Of a stretch of 64,000 nt of DNA, positions 53,125 to 60,982 are shown piece after piece (the stretch's first letter is position 1; every line of letters starts with the position of its first letter). The translations under genes and the position numbers were made by a program. A model generated the notes under the pieces. It saw nothing but the letters and a program-made list of their open reading frames with translations, was not told the origin of the DNA and searched no databases. Origin of the DNA: Rhodococcus ruber (lineage in GTDB: Bacteria > Actinomycetota > Actinomycetes > Mycobacteriales > Mycobacteriaceae); assembly GCF_027270735.1 (NCBI RefSeq), contig NZ_JAPWIJ010000005.1, forward strand, positions 310,001 to 374,000. The letters run 5' to 3'.

Positions 53125-54030
53125 TCAGCTGGCGCGCAATGCGTTTGCGTACTCCCGGGTTCGCATGGCGCTGCGCTCGATGCTGCCGGCCTGGGCATCG
53201 AGGTGGTCCAGGTAGTCCGCCAGTTGATCGCGGCTGCGCGCGCCGGCACCGAGATCTGTCCGCTCGAAGATGCGCCACTGGGCCAACATGGGTCGCAGCA
53301 CCTCGTCGAGGTGGCGAGCGAGGTCGTAGATACCGTCGCGCGCGATGAGCATCGCACTGCGGGCGAAACCCGGCAGGTTGGTACCCGGTAGCTGGAAGTT
53401 CATGACGACCTCGGTGATGGCGGTGACCGTCAGGCCGGGTGCCACGGCGAGCGCTGCCGACACCAGGTTCTCGAAGAATCGGACGTGCAGTTCCTGATCG
53501 GCCACGATGCGTCCGAGGAGACGATCTGCTACCGGATCATGGCACTGGTCTGCGGTGTTGCGATGACTGATGCTCGAGACCGACTCGTCCAGGGCCACCT
53601 GAACCAATGACCGGAGCAGGTGTGCGCCGTTCATCGGGGAGTCGAATCCCACCGCCATACATTGCGCTCGAGCTCGTCCGAGGGCGACCGGATCGACGCT
53701 GCGGGTGGCGACCAGGTAATCGGTGACGGCCACTGCGTGCCGACGTCGTTCGTTGCTCCAGTCGCTGAGCCAGGACGGCCACGCACCGACCTCGGTTGCC
53801 ACCGCATCCCGGCGGTAGAGCGGAATGTTCTGCTCGACCAGAAGATTCGTCACCAACGCGGCTTTCGCAGTTTCGGTCAGCGTCGAGGGACGCGATCCCC
53901 AGTACATCTCGGCACGGACGAAGTCGGCCGGTTCCCACTGAACGGACTCGGCGCGGTGACGGGCGAGATTCTCCTCGATGGTCGGGCGCAATTCCCGGAG
54001 AACAGTGAACTGACCGATATCACTGTGCAT
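53125..54030 (-). CDS. Acyl-ACP desaturase-like protein (DesA family) with altered diiron site
   Basis: This 301-aa protein aligns by eye with mycobacterial DesA1/DesA2, soluble ferritin-fold desaturases that insert a double bond into acyl-ACP. Shared blocks are ATRSVDPVALGRARAQC, ISHRNTADQCHDPVADRLLGRI, the QLPGTNLPGF stretch and YDLARHLDEVLRPML. The first E-x-x-H reads RRRH, with Arg at the Glu position, and the second reads DQELH, with Gln at the Glu position, while both His remain. ATG 54030 is used. It is divergent from the PucR regulator, which may control it. It could be a regulatory, heme- or lipid-binding descendant instead of an active enzyme. Confidence 0.82.
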   Translation of the reverse strand: MHSDIGQFTVLRELRPTIEENLARHRAESVQWEPADFVRAEMYWGSRPSTLTETAKAALVTNLLVEQNIPLYRRDAVATEVGAWPSWLSDWSNERRRHAVAVTDYLVATRSVDPVALGRARAQCMAVGFDSPMNGAHLLRSLVQVALDESVSSISHRNTADQCHDPVADRLLGRIVADQELHVRFFENLVSAALAVAPGLTVTAITEVVMNFQLPGTNLPGFARSAMLIARDGIYDLARHLDEVLRPMLAQWRIFERTDLGAGARSRDQLADYLDHLDAQAGSIERSAMRTREYANALRAS

Positions 54031-54358
54031 GCTCGTCCCTTCGTCGCCCACTCCCAACGAGATCAAGGTAGATGTGCGCTGCACACCCCGTGAACGGCTT
54101 GACGATTGTTTAGGGCAAGTCGCAGCCGTCCACGCCACTCGCTCGAGATAGGTCACAACGAGTTTTGCCGAAAACCTGGATCACACGTTGATAACAACCT
54201 ATGATCGATCCTGTTAGAGGCCAGGAAACAAACTTGAAGTACGAAAACACCGCGGTTTTACGCTCGATTGCATAGATTGAGCCGTGGAAGCGCGTTGATA
54301 CGCGTCAGTAAGTTTGCAGTCCGAATGACCTGAAGAATCCAACACGAAGGGTTGATCT
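54031..54358. promoter_or_regulatory. Divergent intergenic region (desaturase-like / PucR), no gene seen
   Basis: These 328 bp are richer in A/T than their surroundings. They hold a TATGAT that could be a -10 (54200-54205) and a small palindrome CGCGT-N4-ACGCG (54291-54304), 55 bp before the PucR start, a candidate autoregulatory site. No open frame with coding bias is present. Confidence 0.45.
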
Positions 54359-55591
54359 GTGACCGTTCACAACTCGACTAGCCTCGGAATCATGGTCGCG
54401 GGTCAGCCTGCGTCGGCTCCTCTTCGCGACTTCCGCGCGGTGGCGCGGCTCCTGGTAGGGCATTTCGCAGCCAACACTCCCTGCGGGTCGTTGCCGGGCG
54501 AACAGCTCCACGGCGACGTCACCGAGTTCACCGTCAAATGCATCAGCATCGCCGTGCAGATGCTCGACGAACGCCGCGCTCCGGCCGAGTCCGACCTGGC
54601 CGAGCTCCGCGCCAAGGCCAGCCAGTGGGCTCGCGAAGGAGTTCCGCTCGAATCCGTGCTCAGCGTCTATCACGAGGGCATTCAGATCGGTTGGAACCTG
54701 GTGTCCAAGCGAGCAGGCGAGGGCGATGCCGCACAGCTGATCGAGGCCGCGCGCATGTTCGTGCTGCTGTCGGAGAAGGTATCCATCGCCGCCAGCAAGA
54801 GCTATGTCGAAGAACTGCAAGCAGTGGCCAGCGAACACCACACGGCAGCGCACACTCTGGTCACCTCACTGCTCAGCGGCCACAACGCGGTGTCGATGGC
54901 ACGTCAGTCCGGCATCGAACTCGCCGACAGTTACCTCGTGCTCGCCATCTCGGTACCGCCGCACCCGGACGAGAACGACCCCAACATCCAGAAGACGGTC
55001 GCCGCTCGCAGAAAGCTGCGTCGCGTACAGGCCGAGTTGGCCACGATCTGCGGTCGCACTCCCCTGTCCCTGCTGAGCACCGAGGGTGGCACCGTCCTGA
55101 TTCCCGGTGTCCACGACGACGAGTGGGTCGAGGCCCTGGTGCACCGCATCGGTACTGCCGCCGAGGTGCCCGTCACCGTCACGGCCGAGCAGGCCGCCAC
55201 CGCGGACATCCCCACCGCGGCCGATCAGGTACACGAACTGCTGTCCCTGGCCCATCAACTGCACCGACCGTCCGGCCTGTACCGCATGGACGACCTCGTG
55301 CTCGAGTACCAGCTGACGCGTCCGGGCCCCGGCCGACGCCACCTGACTCAGATCCTCGAGCCGCTCGATTCGTCACCCGAGCTGCTCGAGACCCTCGAGA
55401 TCCACATCTCGCACGATCTGAACCGGCAGCGGTCTGCCCGCCAGCTCCATCTGCACACCAACACCGTGGACTACCGCCTCAAGCGGATCGCACAGCTCAC
55501 TGGCTTCGACCCCACGCGTCCGTCCGGAATCCGACACCTGCAGGCCGCGCTGGTGGCCCGCCGACTCGAATCCTCGCGCGGCGCAGCCTGA
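54359..55591 (+). CDS. PucR/CdaR-type transcriptional regulator
   Basis: This 410-aa regulator has an N-terminal sensory domain (about 20-180, helical; RAKASQWAREGVPLESVLSVYHEG), a middle GGDEF-like remnant domain (about 190-300) and a C-terminal PucR helix-turn-helix (about 345-405: IHISHDLNRQRSARQLHLHTNTVDYRLKRIAQL). GTG 54359 is behind CGAAGGG. PucR proteins respond to small metabolites. Members paired with an acyl-ACP desaturase gene in actinobacteria suggest fatty-acid or membrane-related control, but the inducer is unknown. Confidence 0.87.
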   Translation: MTVHNSTSLGIMVAGQPASAPLRDFRAVARLLVGHFAANTPCGSLPGEQLHGDVTEFTVKCISIAVQMLDERRAPAESDLAELRAKASQWAREGVPLESVLSVYHEGIQIGWNLVSKRAGEGDAAQLIEAARMFVLLSEKVSIAASKSYVEELQAVASEHHTAAHTLVTSLLSGHNAVSMARQSGIELADSYLVLAISVPPHPDENDPNIQKTVAARRKLRRVQAELATICGRTPLSLLSTEGGTVLIPGVHDDEWVEALVHRIGTAAEVPVTVTAEQAATADIPTAADQVHELLSLAHQLHRPSGLYRMDDLVLEYQLTRPGPGRRHLTQILEPLDSSPELLETLEIHISHDLNRQRSARQLHLHTNTVDYRLKRIAQLTGFDPTRPSGIRHLQAALVARRLESSRGAA

Positions 55592-55669
55592 TCTGAGAGT
55601 TCCGACCGGTTTCTCGATCCGACGGCAGGTAGCGTCGAAGATACATTCGAGAAGCAAGGGGATTCGTCC

Positions 55670-56380
55670 GTGGCGAAGTTGATGCTGGAGTTGTCCGGGG
55701 TGGTCAAGGAGTACCCCACCGGGGAGCAACCGGTACGGGCGTTGGACGGCATCGATCTCACGATCGAGGGCGGCCAGTTCGTCTCGCTCGTCGCACCGTC
55801 CGGTGCCGGCAAGTCCACACTGCTGCACATGCTCGGCGCACTCGACACCCCGACGTCGGGTTCCATCCGCTTCGACGATGTGGAAGTCACCACCCTCGAC
55901 GACAACGCACAATCCGATTTCCGACGTCACCAGGTGGGTTTCGTCTTTCAGTTCTTCAACCTGTTGCCGACGATGTCGGCTTGGGAGAACGTCGCCGTCC
56001 CCAAGTTGTTGGACGGCACACCCATCAAGAAGGCGAAGGCCGACGCGATGCGACTGCTCGAGCTGGTGGGGCTCTCGCAACGATCCGAGCACCGGCCGGC
56101 GCAGCTGTCGGGCGGCCAGATCCAACGCGTCGCGATCGCCCGGGCATTGATGATGAATCCGGCACTGTTGATCGCCGACGAGCCCACCGGCAATCTCGAC
56201 TCGAAGACCTCCCACAACATCCTCGAAATACTTGCGGACGTGGCACACGCAAGCGAGGGGCGTCGAGCAGTGGTGATGGCGACCCACGATCTCGAGGCGG
56301 CGCGCTCCACCGACCGCATCGTCAGCATGATCGACGGTCGCGTCGAGTCCGACACACCGACGGCCGGTCTCGATCGGTGA
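55670..56380 (+). CDS. ABC transporter ATP-binding protein (LolD/MacB type)
   Basis: This 236-aa ATPase has Walker A APSGAGKST (about 43-51), Q-loop in FVFQFFNLLP, signature LSGGQIQRVAIARAL, Walker B LLIADEPTGNLD and the His switch in MATHDLEAA. The GNLD and FFNLLPT features place it in the LolD/MacB/FtsE group that powers FtsX-type permeases. It starts with GTG behind AAGGGG. The permease GTG overlaps its stop (GTGA), so the pair is coupled. It is distinct from the ATPase at 25418 and has no sensor kinase beside it. Confidence 0.92.
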   Translation: MAKLMLELSGVVKEYPTGEQPVRALDGIDLTIEGGQFVSLVAPSGAGKSTLLHMLGALDTPTSGSIRFDDVEVTTLDDNAQSDFRRHQVGFVFQFFNLLPTMSAWENVAVPKLLDGTPIKKAKADAMRLLELVGLSQRSEHRPAQLSGGQIQRVAIARALMMNPALLIADEPTGNLDSKTSHNILEILADVAHASEGRRAVVMATHDLEAARSTDRIVSMIDGRVESDTPTAGLDR

Positions 56381-58848
56381 TCGCGACCGCGCTCAGCAGA
56401 TTTCGAGTCATCAGTGTTCGCGACCTCCGCATGCACTGGGTGCGTTCACTCGTCTCGGCCGGCGTCGTCGCCGTTGCAGCCGGGTTGCTCATCGCAGTCC
56501 TCGGCACGTACGGGTCGTTGACCGGATCGGTCGAACGTCTCGCGGTGACGATCGCAGGCAACGCGAGTTACGAAGTCGTCGGCGTCACCGACTCGGGCTT
56601 CGACCAGAGCGAACTCGACGTGGTGCGCTCCGTTCCCGGCGTCGACAATGCGGTTCCTCTGCTGCGCAGCACCGTTCGGTCCGATGTCGGAGATCTGACG
56701 GTTCTCGGTGTCGACGCGTCCATCACGGCACTGCAGTCGGATCTGCAGGGCGCGGTCGGCAGTGCGGCAGGGCTGTTGTCCGATCCTTCCGGTGTATTGG
56801 TCGGTGCCGCAACGGGTCTGAAACAGGGTGACACCGTCACCATCGACGACGTTCCGACGGCGGTGGTCGGCGTGGTCGACGGCCCGGGTACGCAACGGAT
56901 CGGTGGGGGCATGTTCGCGGTCGCGCTCCTGCCCGCTGCGCAAGCACTCACCGACCGCCCGGGTGAGCTCGACTCGATCTTCGTTCTGGGCAGTAGCGAT
57001 GCCCTTCGTTCCGAGCTCGACACCGCGCTCGCCGGCCGAGTGTCGGTGATGAATCCGGACTTCCGGGCCGACCGCGCCAACCAAGCGATGAGCTTGACGC
57101 GCAACGCCACGCTGATGGTATCGCTCATCGCGTTCGTCGTCGCGGCCTTCCTCGTCTTCAACGTCATGAACATGGCCATCGCGAAGCGTCGACCCACCAT
57201 CTCTCTTCTTCGAGCCGTCGGTGGACGCCGCGCGGACATCGTCCGCGACCTGTTGTTCGAGTCCGTACTGGTAGGACTGGTCGGCGGTGCCGTCGGTGTT
57301 CCCCTGGGAATCGCGATGGGCCGCATCGCTATCGAGAGCCTGCCGCCGTTCCTGTCGCAGGCCTTCGACGCCCGGATCGAGTACGTGTTGCCCGGCTTCG
57401 CGATTCCCGTGGCGATCGTGGCGTGCGTACTGGCCTGCGTCGGAGCGTCGGCCGTCGCCGCGGTACAGGTGTACCGCATCTCGCCGATCGAAGCACTCGC
57501 CGTCGGCGGCGGGGAAACCTCCAGCGGCCCAGGCCTGCGATTCACTCTGGCCGCCACAGTGTTCGGCCTTCTCGCCATCGCCGGATCGTTCGTGTTCGCC
57601 GTCAACGTCGACGGACAACTGACCCTCGGTGCCGGCGCTCTGTTCATGTTCGGCGTCGTCGCGCTGTGCGTCGGGGCGACGGGGCCGATCGTGTCCGCCA
57701 CGGCCGCGGTCCCTCGCCGCTGGGGTGGTGCCGGCCGTCTGGCCACCGCCACCATCGAACGAGCGCCGCGGCGGATCTGGGCCACGGTGATGACGATCGT
57801 GATTGCGGTGGGAGTCAGTGTCGGAGTATCGGGTTCGTTGACCAACATGACCGACTCGGCCGCCGAATCGCTGTCTTCGTTGGCCGATACCGACCTGTAC
57901 GTGTCGATGACCTCACCAGACGCCATACCGTCGGGCCCGATCGTTCCCGCCGAGGTCGAAGAAGCCGTCGCATTGACTCCCGGTGTGTCTCGCATCGTCG
58001 AGGGGCAGTGGGCATACGCCACGATCGACGACGAGCTGGTGTCCATCCAGGGCGTCGCCGACGGCAGCAACGCGGTGACACTCGGGTCGCTCTCCGACGA
58101 CGTGCGTTCTCAGGTGCTCGCCGGTGACGGTGTGGTGCTGTCTCAGGGGTTCGGCAGAACGTTGGGTGTGTCGGTGGGCGACTACATCGACCTCCCGACG
58201 CCGACCGGCGTGCAGAACGTGCGGGTGCTGGATCTGGTGGACTACATCAATGCCGCGGGCGGCACGATGGCGATCTCGTTGGATTCGATGCAGCGCTGGT
58301 ACGACCGGCCCGGCGCGACCTACCTGGAGATCGGCGTCGACGGAGACGTTGAGGCCGTTGAGGATTCGTTGCGTTCGACACTGCCGCCCGAGGCCTTCGT
58401 GTACACCGGAGCTGCCGCACTCGAGGGCACAAGCGCTGCCATCAGACAGTCCGGCGCACTGGCCATCGCGTTGCAGTGGATCGTCGCGCTCGTGGCTGCG
58501 GTCGCGTTGCTCAACACGTTGACGCTGTCGGTTCTGGAGCGTCGACGTGAACTCGGCGTGCTGCGGGCCATGGGCGGTGGACGGGGAACTCTTGCCCGAA
58601 TGGTGTTGGCGGAGGCGTTGTCGGTCGGCATCGTGGGCGGTGTGCTCGGCCTGATCATCGGTGCGGGTCTGCAATACCTGAGCACACTCATCCTCGGAGC
58701 CAGCATCGGAATCCCGGTTGCCTACACCGCGGGATGGTCAGTGCTGCTGTACGGCCTCGTCGCCCTCGGCCTGTCACTGCTCGGTTCGGCTCCACCTGCC
58801 GTGCACGCCTCTCGACTGAACATCGTGGACGCCATTGCCGCGGATTGA
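56377..58848 (+). CDS. Large ABC transporter permease with two FtsX domains
   Basis: This 823-aa permease has an N-terminal helix, a first extracytoplasmic domain (about 50-240), a three-helix FtsX block with AKRRPTISLLRAVGGRRADIV (about 255-400), a second hydrophobic block, another extracytoplasmic domain (about 490-680) and a C-terminal FtsX block with LERRRELGVLRAMGGG (about 695-815). This duplicated layout is usual for actinobacterial export permeases of lipids or peptides. No substrate is evident. Palindrome C and the tRNA-Arg gene follow downstream. Confidence 0.9.
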   Translation: MIATALSRFRVISVRDLRMHWVRSLVSAGVVAVAAGLLIAVLGTYGSLTGSVERLAVTIAGNASYEVVGVTDSGFDQSELDVVRSVPGVDNAVPLLRSTVRSDVGDLTVLGVDASITALQSDLQGAVGSAAGLLSDPSGVLVGAATGLKQGDTVTIDDVPTAVVGVVDGPGTQRIGGGMFAVALLPAAQALTDRPGELDSIFVLGSSDALRSELDTALAGRVSVMNPDFRADRANQAMSLTRNATLMVSLIAFVVAAFLVFNVMNMAIAKRRPTISLLRAVGGRRADIVRDLLFESVLVGLVGGAVGVPLGIAMGRIAIESLPPFLSQAFDARIEYVLPGFAIPVAIVACVLACVGASAVAAVQVYRISPIEALAVGGGETSSGPGLRFTLAATVFGLLAIAGSFVFAVNVDGQLTLGAGALFMFGVVALCVGATGPIVSATAAVPRRWGGAGRLATATIERAPRRIWATVMTIVIAVGVSVGVSGSLTNMTDSAAESLSSLADTDLYVSMTSPDAIPSGPIVPAEVEEAVALTPGVSRIVEGQWAYATIDDELVSIQGVADGSNAVTLGSLSDDVRSQVLAGDGVVLSQGFGRTLGVSVGDYIDLPTPTGVQNVRVLDLVDYINAAGGTMAISLDSMQRWYDRPGATYLEIGVDGDVEAVEDSLRSTLPPEAFVYTGAAALEGTSAAIRQSGALAIALQWIVALVAAVALLNTLTLSVLERRRELGVLRAMGGGRGTLARMVLAEALSVGIVGGVLGLIIGAGLQYLSTLILGASIGIPVAYTAGWSVLLYGLVALGLSLLGSAPPAVHASRLNIVDAIAAD

Positions 58849-58866
58849 GTGGGGACACCGGTCCGG

Positions 58867-58948
58867 CGCAAACGCGCGCGCGTTCGTCAGGTGCGAGCGG
58901 AATAGGTGACCAGCCTGCGCGCGTCTGACAAATGCGCGCGCGTTTGCG
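58867..58948. repeat. Palindromic repeat C (beside tRNA-Arg)
   Basis: Two 24-bp arms, 58867-58890 and 58925-58948, are inverted and match 22 of 24 bases. They begin and end with CGCAAACGCGCGCGC and its complement and surround a 34-nt loop. Size and shape recall repeats A and B but the sequence is unrelated. No DUF559 gene adjoins it. Confidence 0.8.
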
Positions 58949-59123
58949 GGAGGAAGGGGGATCGACCCGGGATATCGAGGGTTTCGTCGTCGGCGTCGAA
59001 TCGATCGCCGACTACACCGATCACCAGCACCGCACCGCCCTGAACCTGATCGCGTCACTGACCGGAAAAGTGACGAGCAGCGGCAACCTGCTTCACGATC
59101 CGCGGGGCGGGCCGCTAGACTAG
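58932..59123 (+). CDS. Short hypothetical protein or 3' remnant of a displaced gene
   Basis: From about 58968 to 59110 the frame has a strong G/C third position, as in real genes (GFVVGVESIADYTDHQHRT, NLIASLTGKV). The first ~12 codons come from palindrome C, and an in-frame stop lies in the palindrome loop. A GGAGG at 58950 is followed by no good start codon. It may be a 63-aa gene, or the tail of a longer gene cut off when the palindrome entered. The family was not recognised. Confidence 0.35.
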   Translation: MRARLREEGGSTRDIEGFVVGVESIADYTDHQHRTALNLIASLTGKVTSSGNLLHDPRGGPLD

Positions 59124-59238
59124 CGAGCGCGATGTGGGCCAGCTGAGCATCTCGACAGCGAACCCATCCGCACCCGATTGTTCGCTGGATCGAAAGCCGT
59201 TGCTGGACAATGGCTTCGGACCAAAAGAACGGTCACAA

Positions 59239-59314
59239 GCCTTCGTAGCTCAGGGGATAGAGCAACCCTCTCCTAAAGGGTAGGTCGCAGGTTCGAATCC
59301 TGCCGAGGGCACCA
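59239..59314 (+). tRNA. tRNA-Arg (anticodon CCT)
   Basis: The cloverleaf is complete. A 7-bp acceptor stem starts GCCTTCG and closes with CGAGGGC, and the D arm contains TAGCTCAGGGG. The anticodon loop CTCCTAA is held by the stem ACCCT/AGGGT, with anticodon CCT (reads AGG). The T arm is GGTTCGAATCC, and the encoded CCA end is at 59312-59314. The gene stands alone in a 390-bp stretch with no other certain gene. Confidence 0.96.
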
Positions 59315-59383
59315 CACAGCAGATTCCTCGACCCGTCCCCAGTTTCGTGCACCTATTGCGAACCCACGAAAACGCCCGTACTA

Positions 59384-59399
59384 TCGAACATGTATTCGA
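59384..59399. promoter_or_regulatory. LexA (SOS) box upstream of the HNH gene
   Basis: TCGAACATGTATTCGA fits the actinobacterial LexA consensus (CGAAC-N4-GTTCG) with one mismatch. It lies just before the ribosome binding site of the DUF222/HNH gene. SOS boxes are known before 13E12 genes in M. tuberculosis. Confidence 0.78.
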
Positions 59400-59416
59400 G
59401 TACTGGGGAGGAACTC

Positions 59417-60760
59417 GTGGTCACAGTTGTACAAGATTCGCCGCTGACGTCCGATGAAGTGTTGCGTTTCGTCGCGCGACTTCAGGCGTCCGACTTCGAT
59501 GTCGACGCAGCAGCAGGCATCGATGTGATCTCCGCTCTCGAGACGGTCAAGTGCGCCTGCGTGGCAACACAGGCCGTGGTGACCGACGCCGTCGCAACAG
59601 CCATCAGCACCGAGCGCAAAGAACTCGGCAAACCGAAAGCTCAGTGGCGCAGTGGGATTGCATCACAGATCGGCCTGGCCCGACGCGAATCGCCGAACCG
59701 CGGGGGCACACACCTCGGACTTGCTCGCGCGCTGGTGCACGAAATGCCGCACACTCTCGCGCGCCTGAGAGCCGGCGAACTCAACGAATGGCGGGTCATG
59801 ATTCTCGCTCGCGAGACCGCATGCCTCACCGTCGACGATCGCCGCACCATCGACGAGCGATTGTGCGCAGATCCCGCCACCCTGGCCGGTGCCGGCGATC
59901 GCACCATCGAGGGTCGTGCCCGCGCACTCGCCAACGAGCTCGACGCCGCCTCCCAGGTGAAGCGACGTGCGAAGGCGTACGCAGCTCGGCGGACCAGCAC
60001 CCGGCCCGCACCCGAATCGATGGGCTTCTTCACGGCTTTGACGTCGATGGAGAAGACAGTCTGCATGTGGGCCAGACTGCGACGCGATGCCGACACCATC
60101 ATCAATGCAGGCGGCGACACACGCACCCGCGACCAGATCATGGCCGACCTCGTGTTCGAGCGAGTCACCGGCGCGTCGGCAGCCCAAGGCCCGCCGGTGA
60201 CCGTCGACATCGTCATCTCCGATTCCACGCTGCTCGCCGGTGGTGACACGTCCGCATATCTGCACGGCTACGGCGACATTCCGTCCGACGTCGCCCGGCA
60301 ACTCATCCGAGACGCACTCGACAGTGAGACACACGTCGCATTGCGCCGTCTCTACGCCCATCCGAAATCCGGAGCACTGACGGCCGTGGAGTCCACATCG
60401 CGAGGTTTTCCCACTGCGTTGGGACGCCTCATCGATCTCCGAGATCGCACCTGCCGCACCCCATGGTGTGACGCGCCGATCCGACACCACGATCACATCA
60501 GGCCACACACCGCAGGTGGCAAAACCAGCGCCGAGAACGGCGCAGGCCTTTGTGCCGCATGCAATTACGCCAAAGAAGGGGAAGGCTGGACGGCCGAAGC
60601 GCTACGAGACGAACGCAACGCGCGACATCGCTACCGGCTCATCTCACCCACGGGGCACACCTATGACTCGAGTGCCCCGCCCATGCCGGTGGTCGAGCTC
60701 TACAGCTCGCAGATCGAGAACGTGATGATCACCGGTCTCTTCGACGACGACGCCGCATGA
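59417..60760 (+). CDS. DUF222/HNH endonuclease (13E12 repeat family)
   Basis: This 447-aa protein has the DUF222 domain (about 15-330) followed by an HNH nuclease domain (about 345-390) with CRTPWCDAPIRHHDHIRPHTAGG and LCAACNYAKE, where the zinc Cys pairs and the central His residues are kept. The 13E12 family is a multicopy, mobile-like nuclease family of mycobacteria and rhodococci with unknown biological role. GTG 59417 is preferred because GGGGAGG sits 5 bp before it. An ATG at 59390 lies inside the SOS box. It stands directly after tRNA-Arg, a typical insertion place. Confidence 0.87.
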   Translation: MVTVVQDSPLTSDEVLRFVARLQASDFDVDAAAGIDVISALETVKCACVATQAVVTDAVATAISTERKELGKPKAQWRSGIASQIGLARRESPNRGGTHLGLARALVHEMPHTLARLRAGELNEWRVMILARETACLTVDDRRTIDERLCADPATLAGAGDRTIEGRARALANELDAASQVKRRAKAYAARRTSTRPAPESMGFFTALTSMEKTVCMWARLRRDADTIINAGGDTRTRDQIMADLVFERVTGASAAQGPPVTVDIVISDSTLLAGGDTSAYLHGYGDIPSDVARQLIRDALDSETHVALRRLYAHPKSGALTAVESTSRGFPTALGRLIDLRDRTCRTPWCDAPIRHHDHIRPHTAGGKTSAENGAGLCAACNYAKEGEGWTAEALRDERNARHRYRLISPTGHTYDSSAPPMPVVELYSSQIENVMITGLFDDDAA

Positions 60761-60797
60761 CGCGTCACCGCGGGAAGAGACTGAGCCACAACTCGGT

Positions 60798-60803
60798 TAC
60801 ACT
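60798..60803 (+). promoter_or_regulatory. -10-like element of the helicase gene; long leader to 60982
   Basis: TACACT at 60798-60803 is a plausible -10, which would give a leader of about 175 nt before the helicase ATG at 60983. The leader contains no gene. Long leaders are common in cold-induced DEAD-box helicase genes. Confidence 0.35.
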
Positions 60804-60982
60804 CGGTGACGACGCGCGTAGCTGCACGTCAGACGTCGTGGAATGCTCCCGAATCACCATGTGCACCCTGCACAGGCTTCTCTTACGGCGATCGAAACTG
60901 CCCACCGGCAGTCTCGCCACCTTGCATCTCGGCCCAAGGCCCGCAGGTGCAACACCCTGCCCGAAAGGCACTTTTCATCACT

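Noticed and set aside
58774..59058. Minus-strand 94-codon frame across palindrome C with internal repeats.
   Set aside because: The repeated residues arise from the two palindrome arms being read in one frame. No start signal or codon bias supports it.
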